DNA of 14,897 nucleotides from Armatimonadota bacterium (GTDB lineage: Bacteria; Armatimonadota; Armatimonadia; Armatimonadales; Armatimonadaceae): NCBI GenBank assembly GCA_030833025.1, contig JAURHZ010000026.1:1-14897 (forward strand), written 5' to 3'. Both the position numbers and the translations under genes were made by a program. The notes under the pieces are model-generated. The model searched no databases. It was not told where the DNA came from and saw nothing but the letters and a program-made list of their open reading frames with translations. Positions within the stretch are counted from its first letter, which is position 1. Each line of letters opens with the position of its first letter. This document shows positions 8,607 through 14,840 of the stretch, in pieces.

Positions 8607-8611
8607 TTAGC

Positions 8612-9598
8612 CTATGTGCCGTTACTGACTCCCCAGCGGAAGTTCTGAGCGGCACAATAGCGTAGAAAGTCTCTTGGGTCCAAGGTTTCGGCGTTGATGA
8701 AGGCATCCAAGCCGGGATGTGCACACGCATTCGTAAAGTCAGCTGCACCTGCTGCATCCACGGTGTGAAACACGAGTCGCGTCACGCCGGCAGCACGCGC
8801 GGCGATCACTTGCATGATGGCCATCAGGGTGCGATTCCCTCCATACGCGCCGGTTCCCCACCAGCCAGTATGGACGGTACATTCGCCCCCTGAGCCGTTG
8901 TCCGTACGAGACTCGCACACAGCCCCGTAAAAGGCGGTCAATGCCGTATTCCAAATGTCCAGCAATGTATGCTCCGCATAGATGCCATATCCACCAGATG
9001 GCGCATCCATCGCGATGATATTACTTACCGTGGGAGGCTTCAGAGATGTACACGCTGCTATAACGTCTTCGGCAGGCGCGTACGCAAATGCGTTTCCATA
9101 CAGCCCAGTGGTGGTGTCGAGATGTACATGCCTGAGGATGCCCTTTACGAGCAGTGGCCGCGGCGCATCGTCGTTTTGTGGATCGCGAGTCAGTGGCTTG
9201 ATTGGCGAATTTGCCATCGCGTGGCGAAGACAGCTGCTGACAGGGTGCTCTGCGATTTGAAGCTCATCCTGTGCGAGGAGGTTACCTTCCCCGTAGTTGA
9301 ACAGCCACTTGTCGGCAAAGTTGACACACCACTCACTGCCGTTTCGCGATGCTGGTGTGTCGGCATAGGGATAAATCCCGATGTTCGCTTCGACGACCGT
9401 TTCGCCACGTGTATTGATGACGCCAAGGGTTGTATCCGGGCGCCACGCGCTGACGGTGAGCGTTCCAGTGTGCTCGTAGCCACTTGGAATAGCGATACCG
9501 AGAACGAGCTTCTTGTTCGCATTCAACGGTCTGTTGGGAAAGTCCCGAAAGAGCGTAGCATTGTCAAATGTCAGCGTGGCTTCACAGTTTGCGATCAT
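8612..9598 (-). CDS. Divergent canonical-type poly(ADP-ribose) glycohydrolase-like macrodomain protein
   Basis: This 328-residue protein has no signal peptide. The segment VNFADKWLFNYGEGNLLAQDE (from V92) aligns without gaps to the catalytic signature of canonical PARG (VDFANKYIGGG...QEE). FADK is retained, but the GGG loop has become F100-N-Y and QEE has become Q110-D111-E112. The second glutamate, the catalytic one in human PARG, is kept. GWWGTGAYGGNRTLMAIMQV (245-264) matches the family's GNWGCGAFGGDxxLKxLxQ block, with cysteine replaced by threonine. The fold is therefore well supported, while glycohydrolase activity is uncertain; it may be an ADP-ribose binder or a separate subfamily. 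TTG at 9601 is a possible start; ATG 9598 is preferred. It is the last of three same-strand genes, 39 bases after the SGNH esterase. Confidence 0.72.
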   Translation of the reverse strand: MIANCEATLTFDNATLFRDFPNRPLNANKKLVLGIAIPSGYEHTGTLTVSAWRPDTTLGVINTRGETVVEANIGIYPYADTPASRNGSEWCVNFADKWLFNYGEGNLLAQDELQIAEHPVSSCLRHAMANSPIKPLTRDPQNDDAPRPLLVKGILRHVHLDTTTGLYGNAFAYAPAEDVIAACTSLKPPTVSNIIAMDAPSGGYGIYAEHTLLDIWNTALTAFYGAVCESRTDNGSGGECTVHTGWWGTGAYGGNRTLMAIMQVIAARAAGVTRLVFHTVDAAGAADFTNACAHPGLDAFINAETLDPRDFLRYCAAQNFRWGVSNGT

Positions 9599-9606
9599 CA
9601 ACCATG

Positions 9607-9612
9607 ACTATA
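9607..9612 (-). promoter_or_regulatory. Candidate -10 box upstream of the PARG-like gene (TATAGT)
   Basis: On the minus strand TATAGT lies 8 bases before ATG 9598 and 5 bases before the alternative TTG 9601. No Shine-Dalgarno is present. A TTAAAA stretch 18 bases further upstream is a weak -35 candidate. If functional, it would give this gene its own near-leaderless transcript inside an otherwise operon-like arrangement. Confidence 0.4.
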
Positions 9613-9637
9613 ACATGGTCATCATCACGATTTTAAA

Positions 9638-10306
9638 TCAACGCTGGAGGACGGCCGTTCTAACCATCGGTACAAGGATGTCTGTCCAGATCGCATAGCC
9701 AGCTGGGGTCATATGGAGCCTATCCGACACGTAGAACTCATCCCGAAATTTGCCATCCGATGTCAGCATCGGTGTGAAGATATCGGCAAATTCCACATTG
9801 CGGATTCCCTTGATGTAATCGCTTGCGAGACTGTTATACTCACGGACTTTACCAAGGTGTTTTTCGCGGACGGGGCTTGGCTTGAGCGAAACCACAATGA
9901 TACGCGTCGCGGGGTCATCTTTGTGGACGAGGGCGATGAACTGTTTAAGGTCTTCGAGTACGCGGCGGACGGGAACACCGGCATTGATGTCATTTTCCCC
10001 AGAGTAGACCACTACGACCCGTGGCTTGTATTGCAGGACGAGGCGGTCGATGTAATAGACGGCATCAGCGAGTTCAGAGCCGCCAAATCCCATATTGATG
10101 ACTGGGATACCGTTAAAGTCCTTTGTCAGCGTTTTCCAGTTCTTAATACTGGAGCTCCCTGTGAAGACGACACCGCCAACCAAATCCTGCCGTTTGGCCG
10201 CCTTGGTTTCAAGCTTTGCAATTTCAGCATCCCATTGCTCATGTTTGCCAGGTTTCGGTGGAGCGATGAGGGAGATGGCAAGTGCAGCGGCAATCCAAGG
10301 GTTCAT
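9638..10306 (-). CDS. SGNH/GDSL hydrolase, PAF-acetylhydrolase-beta-like, exported
   Basis: This 222-residue esterase has a short N-terminal hydrophobic stretch (residues 4-15) suggesting export. The SGNH blocks are all present: G50-S-S-S53 with Ser52 as likely nucleophile, GFGGS with Gly75 in block II, YSGEND with Asn105 in block III, and D195-R-L-H198 in block V. Length and order match the bacterial PAF-acetylhydrolase-like family (VxxGxSSI, then a KPRxVVVYSGENDI phrase), which cleaves acyl or acetyl esters, often from carbohydrates or lipids. The precise substrate is not visible. The start is supported by GGAG at 10315-10318 with 8-base spacing. It follows the epimerase gene after 39 bases and is probably co-transcribed with it. 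Confidence 0.88.
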   Translation of the reverse strand: MNPWIAAALAISLIAPPKPGKHEQWDAEIAKLETKAAKRQDLVGGVVFTGSSSIKNWKTLTKDFNGIPVINMGFGGSELADAVYYIDRLVLQYKPRVVVVYSGENDINAGVPVRRVLEDLKQFIALVHKDDPATRIIVVSLKPSPVREKHLGKVREYNSLASDYIKGIRNVEFADIFTPMLTSDGKFRDEFYVSDRLHMTPAGYAIWTDILVPMVRTAVLQR

Positions 10307-10345
10307 GGTGATGTCTCCGGCAGTTCAAGGATATTGGTTTTGTAC

Positions 10346-11224
10346 TTACGATGCTTCGGGAATTCGACCGGGAGCCCAGAGGTTACGAACATCCTCACCT
10401 CGCCGGTGGCGCTGCTGTAGGTCGGCAAGAAACTCAGCGAACCCGATGGTTGGCTTCCAGCCCGTAAGCGCGAAAATTTTACTAAGGTCGTGTTGTTCGA
10501 CTTCAGCCGGAACATCGATGCCATATGCATCAATCAGCTCAGTACTACCCGCCACGACTTGTTCGCACCAAACTTCCCAGTAGGTCTGAAACTTCTGCAG
10601 GACTACCGGCGGGATGCCGTGGTCAGTATGGACAACGCTGCTAAAGATTGTATAACGTCCATCGATTCCAGCGGTGATGGCGGCAACATTGGCAGCTGCA
10701 ACATCGCGGACATCTACTCCATTTCGCAACAACTTTGCACCGAAGTCGAGGTATCGCTTTGGTACGAAATCGTGGTACCGAAGCATTGCCACTGCGGCAC
10801 CTGTTTGCACATGGTAGCCCCGGCACATTTCCTCCCCAACGACTTTGGTGATGCTATAAACGGAGCCATGTCCGTATGCCATCGAGGATGCGTAGACAAG
10901 CGTCCGGATGTTGTTATGTTTGCAGGCCTGGAGGATGTTAAATGTGCCATCCGTGTTGACTGCCCAGATAGTGTCATCGGATACGGGCGGGATGTGTCCG
11001 CAGTGCCATGCGGCAAGATGTACAACACCATCGGTACCTGCAACGGCTGCATCGCAATCACTTGGGGTACGTGTGTCGCAGCGCGTAAATTCGGCACCTT
11101 CAGGGATAAAGGCTGGTCGAGAGACATCGGCCATACGGACACGGAAACCCGCGTCGAGCAAGGCAGTCGTTGTTTCGAGCCCTGCGACGCCGGATGCTCC
11201 GGTGACCAGTATGAATGCAGTCAT
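10346..11224 (-). CDS. NAD-dependent epimerase/dehydratase (extended SDR)
   Basis: This 292-residue protein has the Rossmann nucleotide-binding loop T8-G-A-S-G-V-A-G15 at the N-terminus, and VVHLAA (67-72) where the NAD adenine side is read. Y123-S-I-T-K127 is the catalytic YxxxK pair, and the serines at 113-114 supply the third catalytic residue. VDVRDVAAANVAAI (170-183) is the usual extended-SDR block. It likely acts on a nucleotide sugar or a similar keto/hydroxy substrate with NAD(P) in the cytoplasm. Oddly, only four residues separate the AYG block and the catalytic tyrosine; in typical sugar epimerases this loop is around twenty residues and helps form the substrate site. It is upstream of the SGNH esterase and probably heads that operon. 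No strong Shine-Dalgarno is seen; TAGGAT lies 9 bases before the ATG. Confidence 0.87.
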   Translation of the reverse strand: MTAFILVTGASGVAGLETTTALLDAGFRVRMADVSRPAFIPEGAEFTRCDTRTPSDCDAAVAGTDGVVHLAAWHCGHIPPVSDDTIWAVNTDGTFNILQACKHNNIRTLVYASSMAYGHGSVYSITKVVGEEMCRGYHVQTGAAVAMLRYHDFVPKRYLDFGAKLLRNGVDVRDVAAANVAAITAGIDGRYTIFSSVVHTDHGIPPVVLQKFQTYWEVWCEQVVAGSTELIDAYGIDVPAEVEQHDLSKIFALTGWKPTIGFAEFLADLQQRHRRGEDVRNLWAPGRIPEAS

Positions 11225-11435
11225 AGAAGCCCTATCCTATCAAATTGAGATGACAACTTTCCGGATATTGACGGGACGCTATTATTTGATTACGCAATAT
11301 CACCTATCTGAATCTGAGAGCTGATAGATGATTAACGCCCAGTAGTTGAGCCAGATCTCGGCGTCATTCGAGTCGGGATAATGAAAAAAGCCCGGCGGGA
11401 ACCCACCGGGCTTTTAGGTTCAAACGGATGTCCCG
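11225..11435. other. Intergenic region between the DUF3471-like gene and the epimerase gene
   Basis: This 211-base gap contains the terminator at 11386-11415. It also has a 7-bp inverted repeat, GATATTG (11264-11270) with CAATATC (11295-11301), separated by 24 bases. Minus-strand TAGGAT, 9 bases before ATG 11224, is a possible -10 box for the epimerase gene. I see no small ORF with a convincing start and no RNA gene. Confidence 0.5.
11386..11415. terminator. Strong intrinsic terminator after the DUF3471-like gene
   Basis: AAAAGCCCGG (11386-11395) pairs with CCGGGCTTTT (11406-11415). The internal GGG and CCC (11397-11399, 11402-11404) can extend the stem past one mismatch. On the minus strand the GC stem is followed by six T residues, which terminates the 11436-12575 gene 21 bases after its stop. 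It also separates that gene from the downstream epimerase. Confidence 0.88.
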
Positions 11436-12575
11436 TTACTTCTTCTTGAAGTTGATTTCGCCAAATGGCGTGTTCGCTGAAATACCATCGATCTTGCCAT
11501 CTTTGTCACGGGTGAACTTCAAGGCGAAGTTCATTTCCTTAAGCTGGTCGGCAACAAGCTCATCTTTGTCATTGACTTCGACGGTGAGTTCTGGTTGACC
11601 TTCGGCCTGAAGGACAACTTTGCCATCCTTGACGGTTAACTTAATCTCAGGCGCACCTGCGAAGTCTGTTACATAAGTCCCTTCAGCACCCTTGATCTTG
11701 TCGGAAACAGCTGGAGCTGGCTTTGGTGCTTCAGGAAGCTTTACAAATGTCTTACGGGTCCAGGTCAGCGTGCCAAGTGGCGATTCAGCCGAGATACCGG
11801 TTACTTTGCCTTCTTTGTCCTTGACGAGCTTTGCGGTTACGCCATCTGGGAAGTTCTTTCCTTTGACTTCATCCTTGTCCGTAACTTCGATTTCGTAGTC
11901 AGGTTGATTTTCAATCGAGAGGATGAACTTGCCATTGTCGTACTTGATTTCGCCATCGCCGACTGGCCCTTGCATGTCAACGGCGTACTTACCCAAAATG
12001 TCTGGGAGCTTCTTTGTCTCAGCAGGCTTTTCGGCTGGCTTCTCTGCAGGTTTTTCAGCTGGCTTTTCAGCTGGCTTCTCTGCAGGCTTTGCGGCTGCTG
12101 TCAGAGGGGTTGCGCCTTCTTTTTGGAACTGCACTTTGGTGCCCTGTAGTGTGAGCTCAACGCCATTTGGCTTCTTGTCCGCATCACGGACGATTTTCAC
12201 TTCGACCTGACCCGCAAGGATTGGGTTGTAAAGGGAGTCATCCGCCTTCAGTTCGACAGGAATAGCAGGATAGCCAGTGGCTTGCATCGTAAGAGAACCG
12301 CCATCGTTGGTCAGATCAATGACATTCGGTTGGCCAGCAACGGTGTATTTGCCCAGAACAGCCTTCTCACGCTCGCCAAGTTCCTTGGCTGGAGCCGGCG
12401 TTGGGGCTGGTGTTGGAGCTGGCTTTGGTGCCGCTGGCTTTGCCTTTGCAGGTGCCTGTGGCTTGGAGGAGCTCTTTTGTGGCTTGCTTGCTGGCTTGTT
12501 GGTCTTCACCTGTGCAGCGGCTGGCATGGTTGCCAGTGCGGCGAATCCGATGATGGCAAATAGGGATAGCTTCAT
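11436..12575 (-). CDS. Secreted protein with three DUF3471-like repeats and a KPAE linker
   Basis: This 379-residue protein opens with a clear Sec signal peptide (MKLSLFAIIGFAALATMPAAA, cleavage near residue 21). A Lys/Pro/Ala linker runs to about residue 64. Three homologous beta-rich units follow at about 72-154, 190-275 and 293-379. Each has the pattern LGKY or EGTY at its start, a DGxxxL strand, a GQP or NQP turn, a DKDE turn, and a closing (K/R)DKxGKxxGI...PxGxxxxxxK. This resembles DUF3471, a small beta-barrel-like domain often appended to serine hydrolases. Here it stands alone with no catalytic partner. The first two units are joined by six KPAE copies (163-186). The protein probably binds something in the envelope or outside the cell; the role is unknown. 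No good Shine-Dalgarno is seen; GAGG lies 14 bases from the ATG. Confidence 0.82.
   Translation of the reverse strand: MKLSLFAIIGFAALATMPAAAQVKTNKPASKPQKSSSKPQAPAKAKPAAPKPAPTPAPTPAPAKELGEREKAVLGKYTVAGQPNVIDLTNDGGSLTMQATGYPAIPVELKADDSLYNPILAGQVEVKIVRDADKKPNGVELTLQGTKVQFQKEGATPLTAAAKPAEKPAEKPAEKPAEKPAEKPAETKKLPDILGKYAVDMQGPVGDGEIKYDNGKFILSIENQPDYEIEVTDKDEVKGKNFPDGVTAKLVKDKEGKVTGISAESPLGTLTWTRKTFVKLPEAPKPAPAVSDKIKGAEGTYVTDFAGAPEIKLTVKDGKVVLQAEGQPELTVEVNDKDELVADQLKEMNFALKFTRDKDGKIDGISANTPFGEINFKKK
12018..12089 (-). repeat. Six tandem 12-base repeats encoding KPAE
   Basis: Six imperfect copies of a 12-base unit lie in frame within the DUF3471-like gene and encode (KPAE)6, a flexible, alternately charged spacer between the first two domains. 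The copies differ mainly at wobble positions, so the array is not freshly expanded, but slippage could change the copy number in 4-residue steps without a frameshift. Confidence 0.85.
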
Positions 12576-12677
12576 CTTGTTTTTTCTAACCTCATTGTTG
12601 ATTTAGATGCCACACTGCGTTTGCGCAGGGGATGTTTCAAACCCAGCATACCCTGTTCCACGAATCTGTACAGCGTT

Positions 12678-12695
12678 CAGGGATTAACATCCCTG
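12678..12695. promoter_or_regulatory. Operator-like dyad in the divergent promoter region
   Basis: CAGGGAT (12678-12684) and ATCCCTG (12689-12695) form a perfect 7-bp dyad with a 4-base centre. It directly abuts TTGACT (12696-12701), a -35-like hexamer facing the transporter gene; AATTAT at 12720-12725 is a possible -10 at 18-base spacing. A regulator bound here would sit on the -35 region. It lies in the 174-base space between two divergent genes, so it could affect both. I cannot name the regulator. Confidence 0.5.
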
Positions 12696-12737
12696 TTGAC
12701 TCACACAATACAATTAGCAAATTATCGTCATCTGGCA

Positions 12738-12743
12738 TAGAGT
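12738..12743 (+). promoter_or_regulatory. Candidate -10 box of a leaderless promoter (TAGAGT)
   Basis: TAGAGT is followed by 6 bases and then ATG 12750, the same spacing as at 6081-6093. No Shine-Dalgarno precedes this ATG. It competes with the TTGACT/AATTAT pair further upstream as the promoter of the transporter gene. Confidence 0.4.
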
Positions 12744-12749
12744 CCTGCC

Positions 12750-14132
12750 ATGTCATCACAACGCAGTGAGAGCGCAGCCGCGCTTAAAGATCCTTACGCC
12801 TACGATGCAGCCGCTGTTGAGGCGCCTCCGACAAGCTTCCGTGATGCGATCAAACGCATCGGCCCTGGAATGATTCTGGCGGCATCCATTGTCGGCTCAG
12901 GAGAGCTAATCGCAACGACATCGCTAGGTGCCGAAGTGGGAATGACCTGCCTCTGGCTGGTCATCCTTAGCTGTCTCATCAAGCCGGCCCTTCAAGCAGA
13001 AATGGGTCGCTTCACGATTGCGACGGGCAAGACGGGTCTTGGTGGGTTCAACCTAATGCCTGGCCCAAAATTTGGCGTGTCGTGGGTGGTGTGGCTTTGG
13101 GTCGGGATGATTCTGATGACGCTGTTCCAAATCGGCGCGATGTTTGCCGGTGTTGGGCAGGTCCTCCACACCATTTTCCCAGCCATCAGTATCGACATTT
13201 GGGTCATCACCCTCTATGCATTCTCTCTGTGGCTGCTGCTTGGCGGAGGTTATAGCCGCGTTGAAGGTATCGCAAGCGTCAAAGTGGGCCTCTTCACTTT
13301 CATCACGGTGCTCAGCGCAGCGATTCTGCTCAAGCGCCCCGGCTCGCTGACGGCCGCCGATTTCGCAAATGGACTTTCGTTTCATCTGCCATCGAGCGGG
13401 ATGAAAACCGCTGTCGCTGTGTTTGGAATCACCGGTGTTGGCGCTGCCGAGCTGTTCATGTATCCGTATTGGTGTATTGAAAAGGGCTATGCGCAGTCGA
13501 CGGGTGAAAACGACTTCACGCCAGCGTGGCGGGACCGTGCGCTGGGCTGGGTCCGCGTGATGCACCTCGACATCATCGCCAGCATGATCATCTACACCTT
13601 CGCGACGGCAGCGTTTTACCTGCTTGGTGCGGGCGTCCTTCATCCTCAAGGCCTGATTCCAAAGAGCAAGGAGATGATTGCGACGCTGAGCCATATGTAT
13701 ACAGACACCCTTGGTCCTTGGGCTCTTTGGGTGTTTTATGTTGGCGCGGTTGCAACGCTTTACGGAACGATTTTCGCGGCGACGGCGAGCAATTCCCGTG
13801 TGTTTGCGGATGTCACAACCCTGCTGGGTGTTTTTAAGTCCGATGACTATGCACAGCGCGTCAAGTGGCGAAACCGCTTTGTCGTGGTGTTGCTCACGAT
13901 TCCAACTGCGCTGCACTTTCTACGCATCGATCCAACGCAAATGGTGAAGATGGGTGGGATTGCACAGGCGGCGATGCTTCCCATTATTGTGGTAACGGTG
14001 CTGACGCTTCGTCAGCGCAGCTTACCAAAAGAGATGAAGTCAACGGGTTCAACCGCCGGGATGCTCTGGATTGCGAGTGCGGTCACAATCGTGATGATGC
14101 TCTTCTACGTGGTCAAGCTGGTTACCGGATAG
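12750..14132 (+). CDS. Nramp-related (SLC11-like) membrane transporter without the canonical metal motif
   Basis: This 460-residue polytopic membrane protein has about 11 hydrophobic segments and a roughly 30-residue cytoplasmic N-terminus. The first helix begins IGPGMILAASIVGSGELIAT (37-56) and aligns with Nramp helix 1 (GPGxxVAxxxxDPGNxxT). The DPGN metal site reads G49-S-G-E52 here. In helix 6, where Nramp has A-x-M-P-H, this protein has GVGAAELFMYPYW (229-241). The overall fold family is recognisable, and similar GSGE proteins are commonly annotated as 'Nramp family divalent metal transporter' in Planctomycetes-like genomes. Because both metal-coordinating helices differ, Mn/Fe transport should not be assumed; Nramp-related proteins with altered sites include Mg and Al transporters. 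The gene stands alone, divergent from the DUF3471-like gene, with an operator-like dyad upstream. Confidence 0.85.
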   Translation: MSSQRSESAAALKDPYAYDAAAVEAPPTSFRDAIKRIGPGMILAASIVGSGELIATTSLGAEVGMTCLWLVILSCLIKPALQAEMGRFTIATGKTGLGGFNLMPGPKFGVSWVVWLWVGMILMTLFQIGAMFAGVGQVLHTIFPAISIDIWVITLYAFSLWLLLGGGYSRVEGIASVKVGLFTFITVLSAAILLKRPGSLTAADFANGLSFHLPSSGMKTAVAVFGITGVGAAELFMYPYWCIEKGYAQSTGENDFTPAWRDRALGWVRVMHLDIIASMIIYTFATAAFYLLGAGVLHPQGLIPKSKEMIATLSHMYTDTLGPWALWVFYVGAVATLYGTIFAATASNSRVFADVTTLLGVFKSDDYAQRVKWRNRFVVVLLTIPTALHFLRIDPTQMVKMGGIAQAAMLPIIVVTVLTLRQRSLPKEMKSTGSTAGMLWIASAVTIVMMLFYVVKLVTG

Positions 14133-14191
14133 GTGGCCAGCTTTCCAAAAGACATTTAGTTGAGAGGCTCTCGCTCACGAAGCTCGGTGTC

Positions 14192-14401
14192 TCAAGGGTC
14201 CTCACGTAAGATAAACAGCTTTAGAATCACGATTCCAGCTGGAAGCAGCCACCATGCACCGATGACCACTGCGACAAGCCGAAACACAAGGCTGAGCCGT
14301 TGTTTACCACGCAGGTCCATGTCATTTGCCCACAGCCATGCCGTGCGCCCAAGCCAAATGGATGCGATGACCAAGAGTGGGACTAAAATCGATGCGAGCA
14401 T
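14192..14401 (-). CDS. Small two-helix membrane protein, unknown
   Basis: This 69-residue protein has two hydrophobic segments, about residues 1-18 (MLASILVPLLVIASIWLG) and 44-63 (LVAVVIGAWWLLPAGIVIL). They are joined by a polar loop with NDMDLRGKQR, and the protein ends in FILREDP. The frame is open further upstream, but that part overlaps the neighbouring gene and looks like its shadow. The ATG at 14401 lies 22 bases after the stop of the upstream gene. No Shine-Dalgarno is seen, but TACACT lies 6 bases before the ATG. I do not recognise a family. The membrane character and tight placement make it a likely real gene. Confidence 0.6.
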   Translation of the reverse strand: MLASILVPLLVIASIWLGRTAWLWANDMDLRGKQRLSLVFRLVAVVIGAWWLLPAGIVILKLFILREDP

Positions 14402-14407
14402 AGTGTG

Positions 14408-14413
14408 AGTGTA
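14408..14413 (-). promoter_or_regulatory. Candidate -10 box of a leaderless promoter (TACACT)
   Basis: On the minus strand TACACT is followed by 6 bases and then ATG 14401, the same spacing as at 6081-6093 and 12738-12750. It sits in the 22-base gap between two same-strand genes. No -35 is evident. Confidence 0.33.
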
Positions 14414-14423
14414 CCAATGGGCA

Positions 14424-14840
14424 CTAAGCGATAGCCGCTTCCCGGACGCGTGGCGTTTTAGGTGTTCGGATGCGATACGTAGCAGCTGGCTCAACTGCAG
14501 CTCGGAGGCGAGTTGCGATTGCCGAGATGCCCCAGTGATGCGGCGGCTGATCAAGGACAGCCAGCGGAGGCTGCATCGCTGCCCACTCACCGATTGGCAT
14601 TTTGTCCTCATCCGGGACCAAGTCATCTGAGAGCAGCTCCTCATCATGGATGACACAGCGCTGCTCCGTTAATGCATACACACGGCGAACCGGGTCAACT
14701 CCCAGATAGGTCCACGTCCGAATCGTACGACCACCAGCATCGGTGGATTCCGACATCGCAAGCACATCCCACGATTGAATCGTGCGGGCAATACGACGAA
14801 GCAGCCAGCTGCCATCGTTGTGTACGGTATATGTCTTCAT
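14424..14840 (-). CDS. Hypothetical soluble protein, 138 residues
   Basis: The start at 14840 (MKTYTVHNDGSWLLRRIA) is supported by GGGGG at 14849-14853, 8 bases upstream. An in-frame ATG at 14861 has no such support. The protein is not membrane-bound. Its first 70 residues look beta-rich (RTWTYLGVDPVRRVYALTEQ, then RCVIHDEELL). The end is Pro/Arg-rich (RIRTPKTPRVREAAIA). I do not recognise a family. It precedes the small membrane protein by 22 bases and may form a two-gene unit with it. Confidence 0.65.
   Translation of the reverse strand: MKTYTVHNDGSWLLRRIARTIQSWDVLAMSESTDAGGRTIRTWTYLGVDPVRRVYALTEQRCVIHDEELLSDDLVPDEDKMPIGEWAAMQPPLAVLDQPPHHWGISAIATRLRAAVEPAATYRIRTPKTPRVREAAIA

Noticed and set aside
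8969..9607. Long plus-strand open frame opposite the PARG-like gene
   Set aside because: It is antisense to a gene with clear PARG motifs, and its translation is rich in Cys, Arg and Trp without recognisable motifs.
9713..10420. Long plus-strand open frame opposite the SGNH esterase
   Set aside because: It is antisense to a protein with all four SGNH blocks and has no motifs or ribosome binding site.
11264..11301. GATATTG/CAATATC inverted repeat as an operator
   Set aside because: The arms are 24 bases apart and only 7 bp long, a common chance event; it is mentioned only in the intergenic entry.
12018..12089. Short regular repeats resembling a CRISPR or minisatellite array
   Set aside because: The units are 12 bases with no spacers and are in frame, encoding KPAE; this is a coding linker.
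13053..13916. 287-codon minus-strand open frame opposite the transporter
   Set aside because: It is antisense to a clear polytopic membrane protein; the translation is His/Arg-rich with no hydrophobic core.
14133..14191. Possible terminator between the transporter and the convergent small gene
   Set aside because: GAGAGGCTCTC at 14162-14172 is palindromic but has no usable loop, and no T-tract follows; TGAG/CTCA is too short a stem.
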